Assembly: GCA_903847205.1 (NCBI GenBank) | Contig: CAINDA010000016.1 | Span: forward strand, 1 to 45,132 | Direction: 5' to 3' | Origin: an uncultured Bacteroidota bacterium | GTDB taxonomy: Bacteria; Bacteroidota; Bacteroidia; 2-12-FULL-35-15 | Length of the DNA: 45,132 nucleotides | Part shown: one piece after another, positions 8,780-16,623 of the stretch | How the letters are laid out: each line of letters begins with the position of its first letter | Position numbering within the stretch: position 1 is the first letter of the stretch | Position numbers and translations under genes: made by a program | The notes under the pieces: model-generated | The model's database searches: none | Seen by the model: only the letters and a program-made list of their open reading frames with translations | Told to the model about the DNA's origin: nothing

Positions 8780-11383
8780 TTAAATTTTTCCTCCAAGCAC
8801 ACATGTTTTTTTATAGCTCTTTACAGTGCCGGCTAAATCAAACACTTCAACAAAAACAATGTAAATTCCAATACGCGATTTTTCGTGGTTGTCGTTTATC
8901 CCATCCCAGCTGTAAGTGCCTTTTATACCTAATAATTGATTCCGGACAAGCTGTTTTGTCAATAACCCTTTGCTGTCGTAGATAGTTATGTTGGCCGTAA
9001 ATCCAGGTGTATCAAAATGATAATTGATATTTACAATATCGTTGATGCCGTCTTCATCGGGAGAAAAAATTTCAGGAGTAATTTCTACTGCATTATCTGC
9101 TGCTGTTCCGCCGCCATCGTTATACTGAGAGTTTTTATAAGCAGGCGTTGCAAAGCCTGCATCCTGTGCTGCTGAATGCCAGTTAGTGCGGTCCTGTGTG
9201 GGACGGTTAAAATCAACACGCTCCAATGAAACACCTTTGCTGCTGTTCAGCAGCGGGAATTGCATATTTGAATAATATTTTAAATTATCAATAATGTCTG
9301 AAGCAGTAGATAAACAAACTGTTCCGCCCGAAATATTCATTGTAATCATGCTTGGCAGATCTAAAAACCCTTTGGGATTTGTTGTATTATACTGGCTTTT
9401 TACTGCATTGCCGTCAGCACTTAATACCACATAATCCCCCGGGAAAATAAGGTATCCATCTGTAGTAATGGTTTTAATGCTGGACTGTACATTGTTAATT
9501 GTATCAAACTGCGACAGAAAAATTGTTTTTAAATCAATCACTTTAGCGGAGCGGTTATAAATTTCAACAAAATCAACTCCGTTTGCATTTGGGTCATACA
9601 GTATTTCATTAATAACAATATCGTTCGGCAATGCCTGAACTGGAATAGCAAAGCGGGCTGTATTATTCAAACCTATTGCATTGCCGGCGCAGTCTGTAAC
9701 TGCATTGTTTACTGAAATAGTATAAATTGTTCCTGTCAGCAGCGGTGCTGCCAAAGCTAATTTCACACTTAAAAAATCAGGGGAAACTGGCCGCACCTGA
9801 GATGGTGTGCCGATGCCGTTATCTACCGTATAGATGGCAGCCGCAAGCATTGTGGTGCTGTCCAAAGATTCGTTAAAATACAGCTGTATAGTATCGGCAG
9901 CAATAATTCCCACCCGCACAGCCTGCGGGGGTATTATGTCTGCATTTACTGCATTTACGGAGTTCCTCCTCCCGGGAGTTCCGCCTGTAATGTTCACCGA
10001 TGCCCGCCAGTTACCCGTTCCGGCGCAGGGATTGTTCGGATCAATCTGTTCTAAACTCCAGCCCCCGTTCATTTTATTTGCATCCTGGTACCATTGGTCG
10101 GTATATGAAACTGTTGATATTACTGCTCCTTGAGGGTTTTTTAAAGTCAATGTCTGCCCAGTATTGGTTAATGAAAAACTCGAAAAATCTGTGATTAACA
10201 TTGATGCAGTATCAAAGTTCGGTTTTGCAGTTGTAGAAGTCAGCACTAAAAAGCTGTCGGCTGGTATTGTAATATTTGGTAAAAATTTTATTGTAGAACC
10301 TGTAGCAAAAGTCCAATTATTTAAATTGATGGGATATGTTGTTTTATTAAACAGTTCGGCATACTCATAGTTCGGCAGTCCGACAGGAGGATCGGGGTCA
10401 GCCATAATTTCATTTATTACAATATCAAAAGGTTTTGCAAGGTAATAAGTAAAATTCACAGCGTTGCTGGTAAGGGCATTAGAGCTTAAGTCCTGAACGT
10501 TAATAACAGTGAGAGTGTTGGACAGCCCGCTTAAAAACGGGTTTGTAAAAATCAGGTGCACAAGGCTGAAATTATTAGCATCTCTCATAGCACTTGCAGG
10601 ATTACCTAAACTATTATTTGCAGTATAATTTGCAGCGGTCTGAGAGGTTATTATATCAACCGCTTCGCTGAAAGATACATCCAGCTGTGTGCTTGAAATT
10701 ACTGCAGCAGACAGCACTGTAGGCGGAATTACATCAACAACCAGGGGGCCGTTATAAAAATTATCGAAATAAAATTTTGCAGCATTGCTTGATGAATATA
10801 CCGTGGCAACGCCCCAAAAACTGGTTGTAGTATAAGTGTTATCATTGCCTGAAATTTCGAAGGTATAGGCTGTTCCGCCTGTTAAGTCAATTGATAAACT
10901 CCATAAGCCAGCCGCGTTGCGGGTAACTTTAATGCCAATGGCAAATGAATTTGCAATCTCCGCATTGTTGCCACGAGCAATAGAAGTGCTGTTAACACCG
11001 GTCTGGCGAAGCAGTTCAACTGCATCCATACTTCCTGATTCGCCGAATTGTAAATAGTAGCCATTCAGAGGCCCTTCTAAGTTTGCCTGGTCTGATGCAA
11101 GATAAACTCTTCCGTAATTGAGTGATGACGGGGCAAACGACTGTTTAATATAAAACCGCCATTCGGTATTATTCAATGTAGATGCGGGGCTCGGTGTTGA
11201 AAGATAAGATGCGCCTGCAACGGTATTATTCAATTGCAGCTGTTTGGAAGTGTTTACAATAAATTCAGAGGCATCGCCGCTCCAAACTGGATTATTTGTA
11301 AAGTCCCCATCGGTAAAATTATCTGTTATCTGCGCAGATCCTGGCAGTGCGGCGAATATTAGAAGATAAAAAAAGAAGCGCAT
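8780..11383 (-). CDS. Large T9SS cargo with two lamin-tail domains and a gliding-type C-terminus
   Basis: An 867-residue secreted protein with a signal peptide at 1-17 (ending L-P-G-S-A). The N-terminal ~215 residues form a lectin-like beta-sandwich ('DNFTDGDFTNNPVWSGD'). Two bacterial Ig-like segments of the SbsA type follow ('PTVLSAAVISSTQLDVSFSE', about 217-310; another at about 480-570). Two lamin-tail domains begin 'DIVINEIMADPDPP' near residue 319 and 'DIVINEILYDPNANG' near residue 585. The tail has 'FSPDEDGINDIVNI', 'IYDSKGLLTKQLV' and 'YSWDGINDN', the FlgD/gliding-type C-terminal sorting pattern. Lamin-tail domains in bacteria occur in secreted nucleases and surface proteins; no nuclease domain is present here, so a structural or adhesive role is more likely. 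Confidence 0.85.
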   Translation of the reverse strand: MRFFFYLLIFAALPGSAQITDNFTDGDFTNNPVWSGDASEFIVNTSKQLQLNNTVAGASYLSTPSPASTLNNTEWRFYIKQSFAPSSLNYGRVYLASDQANLEGPLNGYYLQFGESGSMDAVELLRQTGVNSTSIARGNNAEIANSFAIGIKVTRNAAGLWSLSIDLTGGTAYTFEISGNDNTYTTTSFWGVATVYSSSNAAKFYFDNFYNGPLVVDVIPPTVLSAAVISSTQLDVSFSEAVDIITSQTAANYTANNSLGNPASAMRDANNFSLVHLIFTNPFLSGLSNTLTVINVQDLSSNALTSNAVNFTYYLAKPFDIVINEIMADPDPPVGLPNYEYAELFNKTTYPINLNNWTFATGSTIKFLPNITIPADSFLVLTSTTAKPNFDTASMLITDFSSFSLTNTGQTLTLKNPQGAVISTVSYTDQWYQDANKMNGGWSLEQIDPNNPCAGTGNWRASVNITGGTPGRRNSVNAVNADIIPPQAVRVGIIAADTIQLYFNESLDSTTMLAAAIYTVDNGIGTPSQVRPVSPDFLSVKLALAAPLLTGTIYTISVNNAVTDCAGNAIGLNNTARFAIPVQALPNDIVINEILYDPNANGVDFVEIYNRSAKVIDLKTIFLSQFDTINNVQSSIKTITTDGYLIFPGDYVVLSADGNAVKSQYNTTNPKGFLDLPSMITMNISGGTVCLSTASDIIDNLKYYSNMQFPLLNSSKGVSLERVDFNRPTQDRTNWHSAAQDAGFATPAYKNSQYNDGGGTAADNAVEITPEIFSPDEDGINDIVNINYHFDTPGFTANITIYDSKGLLTKQLVRNQLLGIKGTYSWDGINDNHEKSRIGIYIVFVEVFDLAGTVKSYKKTCVLGGKI

Positions 11384-11472
11384 ATTTTTTGTTTTTAATT
11401 TTGCATCGTAAATGTAATAAAATTGGGTAGATCAAAATATTAAAGGATGCTTAATAATTTGCCGCAGCAATT

Positions 11473-11505
11473 TTTGCTCAAAACAAAAAAAATGAATTAC
11501 GTTTG
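11473..11505 (+). promoter_or_regulatory. Bacteroidota-type promoter of asd
   Basis: TTTG at 11473-11476 and TACGTTTG at 11498-11505 are separated by 21 bases, matching the Bacteroidota sigma consensus (TTTG at -33, TAnnTTTG at -7). Transcription would begin near 11512 and leave a leader of about 37 bases. This is the best full promoter match I found in the window. Confidence 0.65.
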
Positions 11506-11548
11506 TACAATGCTGCAAAACTAATTTCTAAAACAAAATAATAATTAA

Positions 11549-12547
11549 ATGAAAGTATCAGTAGTAGGCGCAACGGGCTTAGTAGGCACAAAAATGATCC
11601 AGGTTTTAGAGGAGAGGAATTTTCCGGTAACGGAATTAATTCCGGTTGCATCCGAAAAATCAGCCGGTAAAGAAGTCTCTTTCAAGGGAAAAAAATACAC
11701 CGTTACAAATATGCAGGATGCAATTGACAGAAAATCTGATGTGGCTTTGTTTTCCGCAGGCGGCAGCGCATCCCTTGAATGGGCCCCGAAATTTGCAGCA
11801 GCAGGAATAACTGTAATTGATAATTCATCTGCCTGGAGAATGGATGCTTCGAAAAAATTAATTGTCCCTGAAATCAATGCTGACGAGCTGACCGCGTCTG
11901 ATAAAATTATTGCTAATCCAAATTGTTCAACTATTCAAATGGTAACGGCATTAAATCCACTCCACACAAAATATAAAATTAAAAGAATAGTAGTTTCCAC
12001 TTATCAATCCGTTACCGGGACAGGTGTTAAAGCCGTTACGCAACTGATGAACGAACGCAAAGGCGTTAAAGGTGAGATGGCGTATCCTTATCAGATTGAT
12101 ATGAATTTAATTCCTCAGATTGATGTATTCACTGATAATGGATACACCAAGGAAGAAATGAAAATGGTAAATGAAACAAAAAAAATAATGGACAACAGCA
12201 TACGTGTTACTGCAACTACAGTGCGTGTGCCCGTTATGGGCGGACACAGCGAAAGTGTGAACGTAGAATTTGAAAATGAATTTGATTTGAATGATGTGCG
12301 TGAACTGCTGCAACATGCTCCGGGCGTGGTTTTGAATGATGATATTAAAAACTTAAAATATCCAATGCCGATAGATGCCCACGAAAGGGATGAGGTGTTT
12401 GTAGGAAGACTGCGCAGAGACGAAACCCAGGAAAAAACATTAAACATGTGGATTGTTTCTGATAACCTTCGCAAAGGCGCTGCTACCAATGCCGTGCAGA
12501 TTGCAGAGTACCTCATGAAAAACAAACTGCTTGCCATTAGGAAATAA
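11549..12547 (+). CDS. asd: Aspartate-semialdehyde dehydrogenase
   Basis: This cytoplasmic enzyme reduces L-aspartyl-4-phosphate to L-aspartate 4-semialdehyde with NADPH, the branch step towards lysine/diaminopimelate, threonine and methionine. The 332-residue length is normal for the family. The N-terminal 'VVGATGLVGTKMIQVL' is the Rossmann nucleotide-binding loop. 'SAGGSASLEWAP' is the phosphate/cofactor loop. 'NPNCSTIQM' carries the catalytic Cys (about residue 130). 'YQSVTGTG' and 'RVPVMGGHSE' carry the conserved substrate-site residues, including the His acid/base. All key residues are present. A strong promoter lies just upstream, and the neighbours are unrelated in function, so it is probably monocistronic. 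Confidence 0.97.
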   Translation: MKVSVVGATGLVGTKMIQVLEERNFPVTELIPVASEKSAGKEVSFKGKKYTVTNMQDAIDRKSDVALFSAGGSASLEWAPKFAAAGITVIDNSSAWRMDASKKLIVPEINADELTASDKIIANPNCSTIQMVTALNPLHTKYKIKRIVVSTYQSVTGTGVKAVTQLMNERKGVKGEMAYPYQIDMNLIPQIDVFTDNGYTKEEMKMVNETKKIMDNSIRVTATTVRVPVMGGHSESVNVEFENEFDLNDVRELLQHAPGVVLNDDIKNLKYPMPIDAHERDEVFVGRLRRDETQEKTLNMWIVSDNLRKGAATNAVQIAEYLMKNKLLAIRK

Positions 12548-12626
12548 AACACCTTTGATACTTTTGAAATTGAATACGATTTCATTGCAATTTTAGTTTG
12601 CACGTATTTCGCATTACAGTTTTTCG

Positions 12627-12634
12627 TAAATTTG
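12627..12634 (+). promoter_or_regulatory. Candidate -7 promoter box of the Asn-rich lipoprotein gene
   Basis: TAAATTTG matches TAnnTTTG. A TTTG at 12597-12600 is 26 bases away, longer than usual. Use of this box would give a leader of about 130 bases containing the mini-ORF at 12688-12756. Confidence 0.3.
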
Positions 12635-12687
12635 AACTTCGCGTTTTTGCAGAAACAAATAGGTTGAAAATCAGCAGGTTGTGCAAC

Positions 12688-12756
12688 ATGAAAAAGTTTG
12701 GAGCGAAAGTTGTATTTACACTGGAAGACCATCGAATTAATAAAAAAACAATTTAA
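12688..12756 (+). CDS. Possible 22-residue leader peptide
   Basis: This short ATG-to-TAA frame encodes a basic peptide beginning M-K-K-F-G-A-K-V-V-F. It stops 12 bases before the start of the Asn-rich lipoprotein gene. The position fits a translated leader or upstream ORF, but the peptide has no run of regulatory codons, and such frames arise by chance in AT-rich leaders. It is listed because it would be missed otherwise. Confidence 0.2.
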   Translation: MKKFGAKVVFTLEDHRINKKTI

Positions 12757-12768
12757 AAACCCAAGACA

Positions 12769-13860
12769 ATGAAAACAACTTTCAACTTTCGATTTTCGAT
12801 TAAACAATTCGGATTTCTTATTTTACTGGCTGCATCGCTGCAGGGATGTTATGTTTATCAGCCGGCCCCGGTTGTTCGCAGAGATGTTGAGCCCCCGCAA
12901 TGGGCTCCAGCTTATCAGAACCCAAGCCAGGTGCAGTATTATTATATGCCCGATATAGAAACGTATTATGACGTATGGAACCATCAGTATGTATATATGG
13001 CTAATGGCAACTGGATCATGACTCCAGGGCTGCCTCCAATGTACGAAAGTTATGATTTATACGGCGGACATGTTGTGATTCTTGATTATCATGTACATGA
13101 GCCATGGAGACATCATGATTTATACTCTTCTCATTACCCGAGATATTATCACCAGTCCGGTTACGACAATGACCAAGGAGAACATTACAGCGGTTTTGAT
13201 GAAAATACAAAACAGCATTATTACGGTGCCCGCAACGGCTCTAATTCATCCGGAGGCAATAACGGAGGACGCAGTAATACAAATACACAGAATGGAAATG
13301 GAACCGGAGAGCTGAGAAATACAACGCCTCAGGGCGGCGGACGCACTAATACAAATACTCAGAATGGAAACGGAAACGGCGAGCTGAGAAATACAACTCC
13401 TCAGAATGGCGGACGCACTAATGCTTCCCCTCAGAATGGAAACGGCCAGCTCAATACCGCACCTCAGAATGGATCACGTACAAATTCGGCTCCGTCAAAT
13501 GAAAATGGAAACGGCGACAGAAATAATTCGAATACTGCTCCCCAGAATAACGGCCGCACAAATTCTTCTCCGGTTGGAAATGAGAATAAGAATAATTCTC
13601 CCGCACCGCAGCAGAACCAAGGAAACGGCCGTACAAATTCAGCTCCTACAGGAAATGAGAATAAAAACAATTCTCCTGCACCTCAGCAGAACCAGAATAA
13701 CGGAAGAAGCGGAGGAAGGCAGGATCAGGCTCCTTCTCAGAACAAAGATAGAATGGTGGGTCAGCCTGTAAAAGTTGAGAAAAATATGACAAGGCCGAAG
13801 AATACTGTTGCACCTAAGAGTACTGTAGAGCCTAAGAAGGAAACCGGAGGAAGACATTAA
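12769..13860 (+). CDS. Lipoprotein with Tyr/His-rich domain and Asn/Gly/Pro repeat tail
   Basis: The 363-residue product has a lipoprotein signal ending L-Q-G-C (Cys27). Residues about 50-150 form a Tyr/Trp/His-rich domain ('YYYMPDIETYYDVWNHQYVYM', 'NGNWIMTPGLPP', 'YDLYGGHVVIL'), a pattern I know from other Bacteroidota envelope proteins without an assigned function. From about residue 165 the chain is low complexity: Asn, Gly, Pro, Gln, Thr and Ser dominate, including two tandem repeats with different periods (72 and 75 bases at DNA level). The last 30 residues are Lys/Pro-rich and basic. Such a tail would be flexible and hydrophilic and could pass through or bind peptidoglycan or polysaccharide; this is inference. 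A strong hairpin follows the gene. Confidence 0.75.
   Translation: MKTTFNFRFSIKQFGFLILLAASLQGCYVYQPAPVVRRDVEPPQWAPAYQNPSQVQYYYMPDIETYYDVWNHQYVYMANGNWIMTPGLPPMYESYDLYGGHVVILDYHVHEPWRHHDLYSSHYPRYYHQSGYDNDQGEHYSGFDENTKQHYYGARNGSNSSGGNNGGRSNTNTQNGNGTGELRNTTPQGGGRTNTNTQNGNGNGELRNTTPQNGGRTNASPQNGNGQLNTAPQNGSRTNSAPSNENGNGDRNNSNTAPQNNGRTNSSPVGNENKNNSPAPQQNQGNGRTNSAPTGNENKNNSPAPQQNQNNGRSGGRQDQAPSQNKDRMVGQPVKVEKNMTRPKNTVAPKSTVEPKKETGGRH
13267..13410 (+). repeat. Tandem repeat, 72-base period, two full copies
   Basis: Gly-Arg units begin at 13267, 13339 and 13411, exactly 72 bases (24 codons) apart. The first two units share G-R-x-N-T-N-T-Q-N-G-N-G at the start and G-E-L-R-N-T-T-P-Q at the end, with mostly synonymous differences between them. 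The third unit (from 13411) keeps the start and then diverges. Confidence 0.85.
13552..13701 (+). repeat. Tandem repeat, 75-base period, two full copies
   Basis: Units begin at 13552 and 13627 with a partial third from 13702, all 75 bases (25 codons) apart. Each has G-R-T-N-S followed by G-N-E-N-K-N-N-S-P-A-P-Q-Q-N-Q. This unit differs in length and sequence from the 72-base repeat in the same gene, so the tail grew by at least two separate duplications. Confidence 0.85.
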
Positions 13861-14313
13861 AAAAACTGTTTTGTTCCCCAATGAAGGTATAAAGTAAATG
13901 TCCTGATTAAAGGAACAGACAAAAACGCAGACGCCGAAGTCCCTTATATTTTCATACTGACTGTTTGAAGTCATAATGTATATATAAGGGGCTTCGGCTT
14001 TTGTAAACAAACTATAAACTTTTTCATCATACGTTTTTGATAAACCTCACAGAAAGGCGTTGCGGTCCACTTAAAATTTATACATGCCCCAGGTTGGAAA
14101 AGAATAGCATACTCAACAATTAAAAACTACAGTTTTTTTATTGAAGAAATATTTGCCGGACGGTTTATTCCATAGCCTTAATAGTAAAAGGAAAGAAACA
14201 TATCTGCACATACTGGCTATATGTATATAAATCAGTTCCTGTTGCATATTAAAGTATTTACTTATCTATTAAGTGAATACTTTTGATAAATTATTTGAAA
14301 TAAAATTTTTGTT
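13861..14313. other. Intergenic region between lipoprotein and Omp85 genes
   Basis: These 453 bases have no convincing gene on either strand. The only strong element is the long hairpin at 13933-13998. The remainder (14000-14313) is AT-rich and presumably carries the promoter of the Omp85-type gene, but I found no full TAnnTTTG match there. Confidence 0.6.
13933..13998 (+). terminator. Long hairpin, probable terminator of the Asn-rich lipoprotein gene
   Basis: Arms 13933-13949 and 13982-13998 pair over 17 positions with one G-U. The loop contains a smaller stem (TGACT/AGTCA). CTTTTGT follows the right arm, and a run of A precedes the left arm, so it could work in both directions. It begins 72 bases after the lipoprotein stop codon. 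Confidence 0.6.
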
Positions 14314-15675
14314 TTGAGTTTATATCCTGTCAGATATTTCATTTTTAAGTTCAAAAAAATTATTCCAACAGGAATTATTTTCTACGCGTGTTTAATAATG
14401 CTTGGTAATACAGTTGCTGCCCAGAATGTGAATTCGGAAAATATTCTTACTGAGGACACCACGGTTTTGTCTAAAAAAAATCAGAAATTACTAGTGTCGC
14501 AAGTGGATATTAAAGATCTTGCAAAAGAACTTTTTGATATCAGGCATCATTTAACTTTGAGGATTGTTGAAGACAGCGGATTTTTTGTTCACCCTCTTTC
14601 ACACCCGGTTTTACAATCTGAAAACGCTTTTTTAAAACCAGGTAAACTGCTTTTTGCAATTCTCCCGGCAGTAGGTTATACTTTGCAGACTGGAACAACA
14701 GCAATTGTTGCAATGAACTTGTCTTTTTTAAAAGGAAATGCCGACAGCACCAACCTTTCAACCATAACAATAAATCCTGCAATGTCCCTGCAGTACAATC
14801 AGTATTTTTTAAATATAATATCTAATGTTTGGTCAGAAAAAAACAAATGGGATTTTTTAGGCGATTGGCGTTTATATAAATACCCTACTTATACATACGG
14901 CTTAGGGGGTCATTCCACCGTTAATGATGCAGACTTAATAGATTATTCATTCCTTAGAATATATCAGAATGCCTTAAAACAAATAGGCGCATCTGATTTT
15001 TATACGGGATTTGGATATAATCTGGATTACCATTTCAGTATTTCTGAACAGTCGGATGCAATTGGTACAGATTTTCATTTATACAACGGAAATGCTCAAA
15101 AAACTGTATCTTCAGGACTGTCATACAATTTATTATACGACAGCAGGAAAAACAGCAACTATGGGGAAGATGCCTCCTATTTTAATCTTTCATACCGTTA
15201 CAATTCTAAATATATGGGAAGCGATCAAAACTGGCAGTCGCTCTACCTTGATTTCAGAAAATACATTAAACTTTCTCCTCATTCAGATAATGTATTGGCG
15301 TTTTGGAACCTGGATTGGTTTACCTTTGGAGGAAATGCCCCTTATTTTGATTTGCCGAGTACCGGCTGGGATGTTTATTCCAATACCGGCAGGGGCTATA
15401 TACAAAGCAGACTTAGAGGTCCTGGAATGCTTTACTTTGAAACAGAATACCGCTTTAAACTTACCAAAAACGGATTGTTCGGCGGAGTAATATTTGCAAA
15501 TGCAGAAAGTGTTTCAGAAATCGCAACTAAGAGGTTTGAAACCGTTTTACCGGGGGAAGGATTAGGGCTGAGGATAAAACTTAATAAGATTTCAGGGGCT
15601 AATCTTTCTATTGATTATGGTTTCGGAACCAGCGGGTCGCAGGGCTTTTTCTTTAATATCAGTGAAGTATTCTAA
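14314..15675 (+). CDS. Omp85-superfamily (D15-type) outer-membrane barrel without POTRA domains
   Basis: This 453-residue protein resembles the BamA/TamA surface-antigen barrel family as found in Bacteroidota. The start is TTG at 14314: it gives a plausible long signal peptide (basic segment F-K-F-K-K, hydrophobic core, V-A-A before Gln), while the next ATG falls inside that core. Barrel signatures include 'LPAVGYTLQTGTTA', 'WDFLGDWRLYKYPTYTYGLG', 'YDSRKNSNYGED', and 'TGRGYIQSRLRG', which corresponds to the loop-6 'RGY' motif placed inside the barrel. It ends in Phe, the usual barrel signal. About 100 residues precede the barrel, too few for several POTRA domains. Members may help insert or translocate outer-membrane components, but this subfamily has no assigned substrate. 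Two envelope genes follow on the same strand. Confidence 0.82.
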   Translation: MSLYPVRYFIFKFKKIIPTGIIFYACLIMLGNTVAAQNVNSENILTEDTTVLSKKNQKLLVSQVDIKDLAKELFDIRHHLTLRIVEDSGFFVHPLSHPVLQSENAFLKPGKLLFAILPAVGYTLQTGTTAIVAMNLSFLKGNADSTNLSTITINPAMSLQYNQYFLNIISNVWSEKNKWDFLGDWRLYKYPTYTYGLGGHSTVNDADLIDYSFLRIYQNALKQIGASDFYTGFGYNLDYHFSISEQSDAIGTDFHLYNGNAQKTVSSGLSYNLLYDSRKNSNYGEDASYFNLSYRYNSKYMGSDQNWQSLYLDFRKYIKLSPHSDNVLAFWNLDWFTFGGNAPYFDLPSTGWDVYSNTGRGYIQSRLRGPGMLYFETEYRFKLTKNGLFGGVIFANAESVSEIATKRFETVLPGEGLGLRIKLNKISGANLSIDYGFGTSGSQGFFFNISEVF

Positions 15676-15789
15676 TTAAAAAAAATAATTTGTAATTTAA
15701 AGATAGATTTTTCGTTTAATTTAAACAAGACGCTTTAGAAACAATTTTTCAATACTATTTGATAGTATTAATAATTAAAAATTATTACA

Positions 15790-16530
15790 ATGTTTAATAG
15801 TCATCTTTTATTTTCCAGCAGATTTCTCCGGTTTTCCGGGATTATGTTTCTTACGATGCTTCTATGCATGCCGGCAGTTAAAGCTCAGGATACCCTAATT
15901 AAGCGGAATAACGAAAAAATAGTTATTGTAATTCGTTCAGTGGATCCGGATGTAATTAAATATAAACGCTTCGATTACCAGGAGGGGCCTGTATTTACAG
16001 TAGGAAAGTGGGAATTAAAAAGCATTGCTTACAGCAATGGTGCAACCGAATCATTTGAAGGCTATACAATGCCTGTATTCGAGAGTCCGGTAAAAACGGA
16101 TCTTTCTATTCAGCCTACAGGAAGATTTTATTATTTCAAAAATCAAAAAATTAAGGAACAAAACATGCTGGATGTGGTTTGGAAATTAAATGACAAAAAA
16201 ATAAATATGGCCGTAGCCAAAACAGAGCAGATAAAATTTACAAAAAACTGTTTTCTTGTCGGCGGAATTGCATTAGGAGCTGGAGGTCTCTTAACTGCAG
16301 CCGGTGTTTTTTCTGGTTCAAATTCCCGCACTGCTAATTCTACAATCGGAGGCGCCGGCAGCCGCAGGAGGGCTCAAAGAGCTGCACGGACCCAAAGCCA
16401 AAAGATAGGCGGGTATATGATGTTGGGAGGGTTAAGCTGTGAAGTTGTTTCAGTTGTTATTAATATCAAGGAAAGAAAATATGCGCATATTGCTGTTGAT
16501 TTATATAATAAAGCCCTGCTTCAACAATAA
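15790..16530 (+). CDS. Secreted or membrane-anchored protein with Gly-rich helices, unknown function
   Basis: The 246-residue product has a signal peptide (about 1-33, ending A-V-K-A before Gln). The next part contains 'VDPDVIKYKRFDYQEGPVFTV' and 'LKSIAYSNGATESFEG', a recurrent Bacteroidota pattern in which a small beta domain describes 'I-K-Y-K ... G-P ... I-x-Y-x-N-G'. Two hydrophobic Gly-rich segments follow, about 156-176 ('GGIALGAGGLLTAAG') and 215-232 ('YMMLGGLSCEVVSVVIN'), separated by an Arg/Ser-rich loop. The second half could be a membrane hairpin. The gene lies 114 bases after the Omp85-type gene and 93 bases before the Met-rich lipoprotein gene, all on the plus strand. No enzymatic motif is visible. 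Confidence 0.65.
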   Translation: MFNSHLLFSSRFLRFSGIMFLTMLLCMPAVKAQDTLIKRNNEKIVIVIRSVDPDVIKYKRFDYQEGPVFTVGKWELKSIAYSNGATESFEGYTMPVFESPVKTDLSIQPTGRFYYFKNQKIKEQNMLDVVWKLNDKKINMAVAKTEQIKFTKNCFLVGGIALGAGGLLTAAGVFSGSNSRTANSTIGGAGSRRRAQRAARTQSQKIGGYMMLGGLSCEVVSVVINIKERKYAHIAVDLYNKALLQQ

Positions 16531-16623
16531 ATTCGACATAATAACAGAGTAAATAATTTAACACAATAATCTGCAGCAGGTTATCGTTTTCTAAACAAAT
16601 TATTTCTTATTCTATAATCAAAC

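Noticed and set aside
12115-12807. A 230-codon minus-strand frame
   Set aside because: It lies opposite asd, which has full catalytic motifs. The translated product is Ser/Phe/Cys-rich in the way antisense frames are, with no domain.
13267-13701. Evenly spaced repeats that could suggest a CRISPR array
   Set aside because: The units are direct, contiguous, in frame and without variable spacers. No cas gene is nearby.
13406-13771. Plus-strand frame rich in Ile, Arg and Met
   Set aside because: It is the shifted frame of the tandem repeats in the Asn-rich lipoprotein, so its repeats merely mirror them.
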